A DNA stretch of 6,454 bases from Phytoactinopolyspora endophytica (GTDB taxonomy: Bacteria; Actinomycetota; Actinomycetes; Jiangellales; Jiangellaceae): positions 116,311 to 122,764 of the forward strand of contig NZ_ML142862.1 in assembly GCF_004138495.1 (NCBI RefSeq), read 5' to 3'. The translations under genes were made by a program, and so were the position numbers. The notes under the pieces were generated by a model. That model saw only the letters and a program-made list of their open reading frames with translations, was not told where the DNA came from and did not search any database. This document shows positions 4,840-6,454 of the stretch, piece by piece (positions within the stretch are counted from its first letter, which is position 1; every line of letters starts with the position of its first letter).

Positions 4840-4849
4840 TTCAAAGACC

Positions 4850-4914
4850 GGCGCGGGAACAGGCCTGGCCTGGAAACCCGTCTGTTCCCGCGCCTTCCAA
4901 CACCCGATGGAAGG
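4850..4914 (+). promoter_or_regulatory. Double hairpin that can mask the next ribosome binding site
   Basis: Hairpin 1: ggcgcgggaacag (4850-4862) pairs perfectly with ctgttcccgcgcc (4882-4894), 13 bp, extendable to 15 with one G-U and one C-G pair (4863-4864/4880-4881). Hairpin 2: ccttcca (4893-4899) pairs with tggaagg (4908-4914), 7 bp with an 8-nt loop. The two share bases 4893-4894. Hairpin 2 covers the first part of ggaagggg (4909-4916), the ribosome binding site of ATG 4923. There is no T-run, so simple termination is less likely than control of translation, partial termination or mRNA processing inside the operon. Confidence 0.6.
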
Positions 4915-4922
4915 GGATTGGC

Positions 4923-5162
4923 ATGTCCAAGCCTACCCACGCGCACGCTCTGGACCTGTTGAGCGAGCCGTTGTTCGCCATCACCGACGACAACAACCCT
5001 GACGCTGCGTCCGTGGTGTTTCATTGCGCCTCGTGTCACACCCTGGCCGTGGATACCCCCGGCGTGGTGTGTGCGGATTGCGCAGAACGGAATGACCGAC
5101 CGGTTCGGCGCTCCCGGAAGACGGCCGGTGGTGCCACCCGCACGACGAAGCGGGGGCGGTGA
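4923..5162 (+). CDS. Small zinc-ribbon protein with basic tail
   Basis: A 79-aa protein. The N-terminal third is helical and acidic (LDLLSEPLFAITDD, 10-23). The centre holds a four-cysteine zinc-ribbon pattern, CASC at 35-38 and CADC at 50-53 (CxxC-x11-CxxC), and the C-terminus is strongly basic (RRSRKTAGGATRTTKRGR, about 62-79), as in small nucleic-acid-binding proteins. ATG 4923 has GGAAGGGG about six bases upstream, which lies partly inside a hairpin. The TGA stop (5160-5162) overlaps an in-frame GTG of the translocase gene, so the two are probably coupled. No specific family is recognised. Position directly before an FtsK-like translocase and its likely nucleic-acid affinity suggest a DNA-transfer accessory or regulatory role, but this is inference. 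Confidence 0.78.
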   Translation: MSKPTHAHALDLLSEPLFAITDDNNPDAASVVFHCASCHTLAVDTPGVVCADCAERNDRPVRRSRKTAGGATRTTKRGR

Positions 5163-5167
5163 ACGGC

Positions 5168-6454
5168 ATGACCATCCGGTATGCCTCGGATCAGATCAAT
5201 GGGGACGAGTACTACACGCCCCGGCGCCCGGGCGACGACGACGCGCTGTTCGTCTCGATGTTCAAGGTCCTCGCACTGCTGGCGTTCGCCCCGGTGTGGC
5301 TGTTGTGGCGGCACCCGATCGCCACCACGACCGCCACGGCCGCGGGGTGGGTGCTGCTCGTCTACGGCCCTGTCGCGCTCGCTGTCGTCCTGCTGCTCGT
5401 TGCGGTGGGGTTGGTCGGGTGGCGTATCTGGCATCCGACCTCGTTCGCTCGGTTCATCTCCTGTCCGGTGCGGTCGCGGTGGCGGGGCTGGAGGCTTTAC
5501 CGGCGTGACTGGACGTTTCGCATGCACATGTGTGAGCTGTCCAAGGGCTGGGGAGCCCAACACTTCGTGCCGCACATCGTCCGCGTCCGCTCGGATGCGC
5601 ACGCCGATCACGTCAAGGTGAAGTTGCTGTCGGGGCAGACCCCGGCCGACATCGCGGGCAAAGCAGACCAACTCGCCGCGACCTTCGGCGCCACGGCCTG
5701 TCAGGTGCGAACCATTTCCCCGAGCGTGGTCATGCTGCACTTCATCCGCACCAACCCGCTCTGGACGTCGGTCAAGGCGCTGGAGCCCGCATCGCGGGTC
5801 AACCTCGAGGCGCTGCCGGTCGGCGTGCGTGAGGATGCCCGGGCGTGGAGGCTACGGCTGCTCGGCACGCACGTCCTGGTTGCCGGTGCGACCGGTTCGG
5901 GCAAGGGCTCGGTGATCTGGTCCACCATCCGCGCCGTGGCCCCGGCGATTCGTGACGGCTGGGTGCAGGTCTGGAGCGTGGATCCGAAAGGCGGGATCGA
6001 GCTCGCTCCCGGCGCTGCGATGTTTGCTCGGTTCGTCCACGAACCCGAACCCATCGTTGACCTGGTGGAGCAGGCCGCCGAACTGATCCAGGAGCGCGCG
6101 GCTCGGATGCGGGGACGTGCCCGACTGCATCGACCCACGACGGCTGAGCCGTTCGTGCTCCTCGTGGTCGATGAGGTCGCGTTTCTGACGGCGTACATGC
6201 CTGATCGGAAACTGTCCAAGCGGCTCACGTCCGCGCTGTCGGTGGTGCTGTCCCAAGGCCGCGCCGTCGGTGTCAGCGTCTTGGCAGCGGTGCAAGACCC
6301 CCGCAAAGAGACGCTGGGGATTCGTGATCTGTTTCCCACCCGGGTCGCGCTGCGACTGACCGAGTCCGAACAGGTCGACATGGTCCTTGGCCAAGGCGCA
6401 CGCGAACGCGGTGCGGAATGTCACCGCGTCCCCGAGACCACGCCCGGTATGGGT
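5168..6454 (+). CDS. FtsK/SpoIIIE-type conjugative DNA translocase (TraB/TraSA-like), 3' end beyond window
   Basis: The frame is open from ATG 5168 to the window end, 429 codons with no stop, so the gene is partial. The cytoplasmic N-terminus (1-26) is followed by two hydrophobic segments at about 28-47 and 59-84 that should anchor it in the membrane, then a linker. The FtsK-like motor domain starts near residue 215: Walker A GATGSGKGS (240-248, K246), DPKGG (272-276), Walker B LLVVDE (331-336, D335/E336), QGRAVG (363-368) and AVQDPR (374-379). In Streptomyces plasmids and AICEs, TraB/TraSA proteins of this family form a hexameric ATPase pore that moves double-stranded DNA between mycelial cells and are the main transfer protein. 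GTG 5159 is an in-frame alternative start overlapping the previous stop (GTGA); the G-rich run at 5152-5159 is better spaced for ATG 5168. The C-terminal DNA-recognition helix domain is not in view. Confidence 0.92.
   Translation, partial: MTIRYASDQINGDEYYTPRRPGDDDALFVSMFKVLALLAFAPVWLLWRHPIATTTATAAGWVLLVYGPVALAVVLLLVAVGLVGWRIWHPTSFARFISCPVRSRWRGWRLYRRDWTFRMHMCELSKGWGAQHFVPHIVRVRSDAHADHVKVKLLSGQTPADIAGKADQLAATFGATACQVRTISPSVVMLHFIRTNPLWTSVKALEPASRVNLEALPVGVREDARAWRLRLLGTHVLVAGATGSGKGSVIWSTIRAVAPAIRDGWVQVWSVDPKGGIELAPGAAMFARFVHEPEPIVDLVEQAAELIQERAARMRGRARLHRPTTAEPFVLLVVDEVAFLTAYMPDRKLSKRLTSALSVVLSQGRAVGVSVLAAVQDPRKETLGIRDLFPTRVALRLTESEQVDMVLGQGARERGAECHRVPETTPGMG

Noticed and set aside
5071..5621. 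Plus-strand frames of about 145 codons over the start of the translocase
   Set aside because: These are out of frame with the Walker A/B-containing frame that is open from 5168 to the window end.
5036..5740. Minus-strand frame of 234 codons
   Set aside because: It lies opposite the zinc-ribbon and translocase genes, whose motifs are unambiguous; its Arg/Pro/His-rich translation is typical of antisense frames.

Overview
The window looks like one arm of an actinomycete integrative and conjugative element (AICE) of the pSAM2 type. It is GC-rich, with strongly G/C-biased third codon positions, GTG starts and overlapping stop/start pairs. Its proteins are typical of Streptomyces and related actinomycetes: small GntR regulators, an XRE regulator paired with a flavoprotein, a Pra-like activator, and an FtsK/SpoIIIE-type DNA translocase. 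I cannot name the genus. No tRNA gene, attachment site, integrase, excisionase or Rep gene is visible; in pSAM2-like elements those lie past the translocase, beyond the right edge.

Layout. Positions 1-140 hold the end of a very small coiled-coil protein, followed by a spacer with a strong hairpin (225-260). A short GntR-type DNA-binding protein lies at 379-678. The stretch 679-1141 has no convincing gene but is full of inverted and direct repeats, most strikingly a 12-bp perfect stem (747-758/801-812) enclosing three smaller back-to-back hairpins. A VapBC-type toxin-antitoxin pair follows (1148-1710), with an exact TAGACT -10 element placed for leaderless transcription. On the minus strand a two-gene operon (XRE/TPR-like regulator 3473-2277, then an HFCD-type flavoprotein 2280-1720) converges on vapC with only 9 bp between the stop codons.

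From 3474 to 3618 there is a control region with repeats and a very good plus-strand ribosome binding site that leads into no recognisable gene. A second short GntR regulator with a C-terminal coiled coil (3960-3619, minus) is divergent from a Pra-like gene (4094-4510, plus). The 133-bp gap between them holds promoter-like elements overlapped by small palindromes. This copies the regulatory logic known from pSAM2, where the GntR protein KorSA represses pra and Pra activates replication, excision and integration. Downstream of pra, in the same direction, come a 109-aa unknown protein (TGATG overlap), a double hairpin that can cover the next ribosome binding site, a 79-aa zinc-ribbon protein, and the 5' 429 codons of a membrane-anchored FtsK/TraB-like translocase cut by the window end.

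How it works together (inference): GntR-2 and Pra would form the switch for replication and transfer, the translocase would move double-stranded DNA to the recipient, VapBC would stabilise the element, and the XRE-flavoprotein pair is an accessory regulatory unit of unknown output. The least explained items are the structured non-coding region at 747-1055, the orphan start signal at 3594-3616, and the hairpins at 4850-4914.
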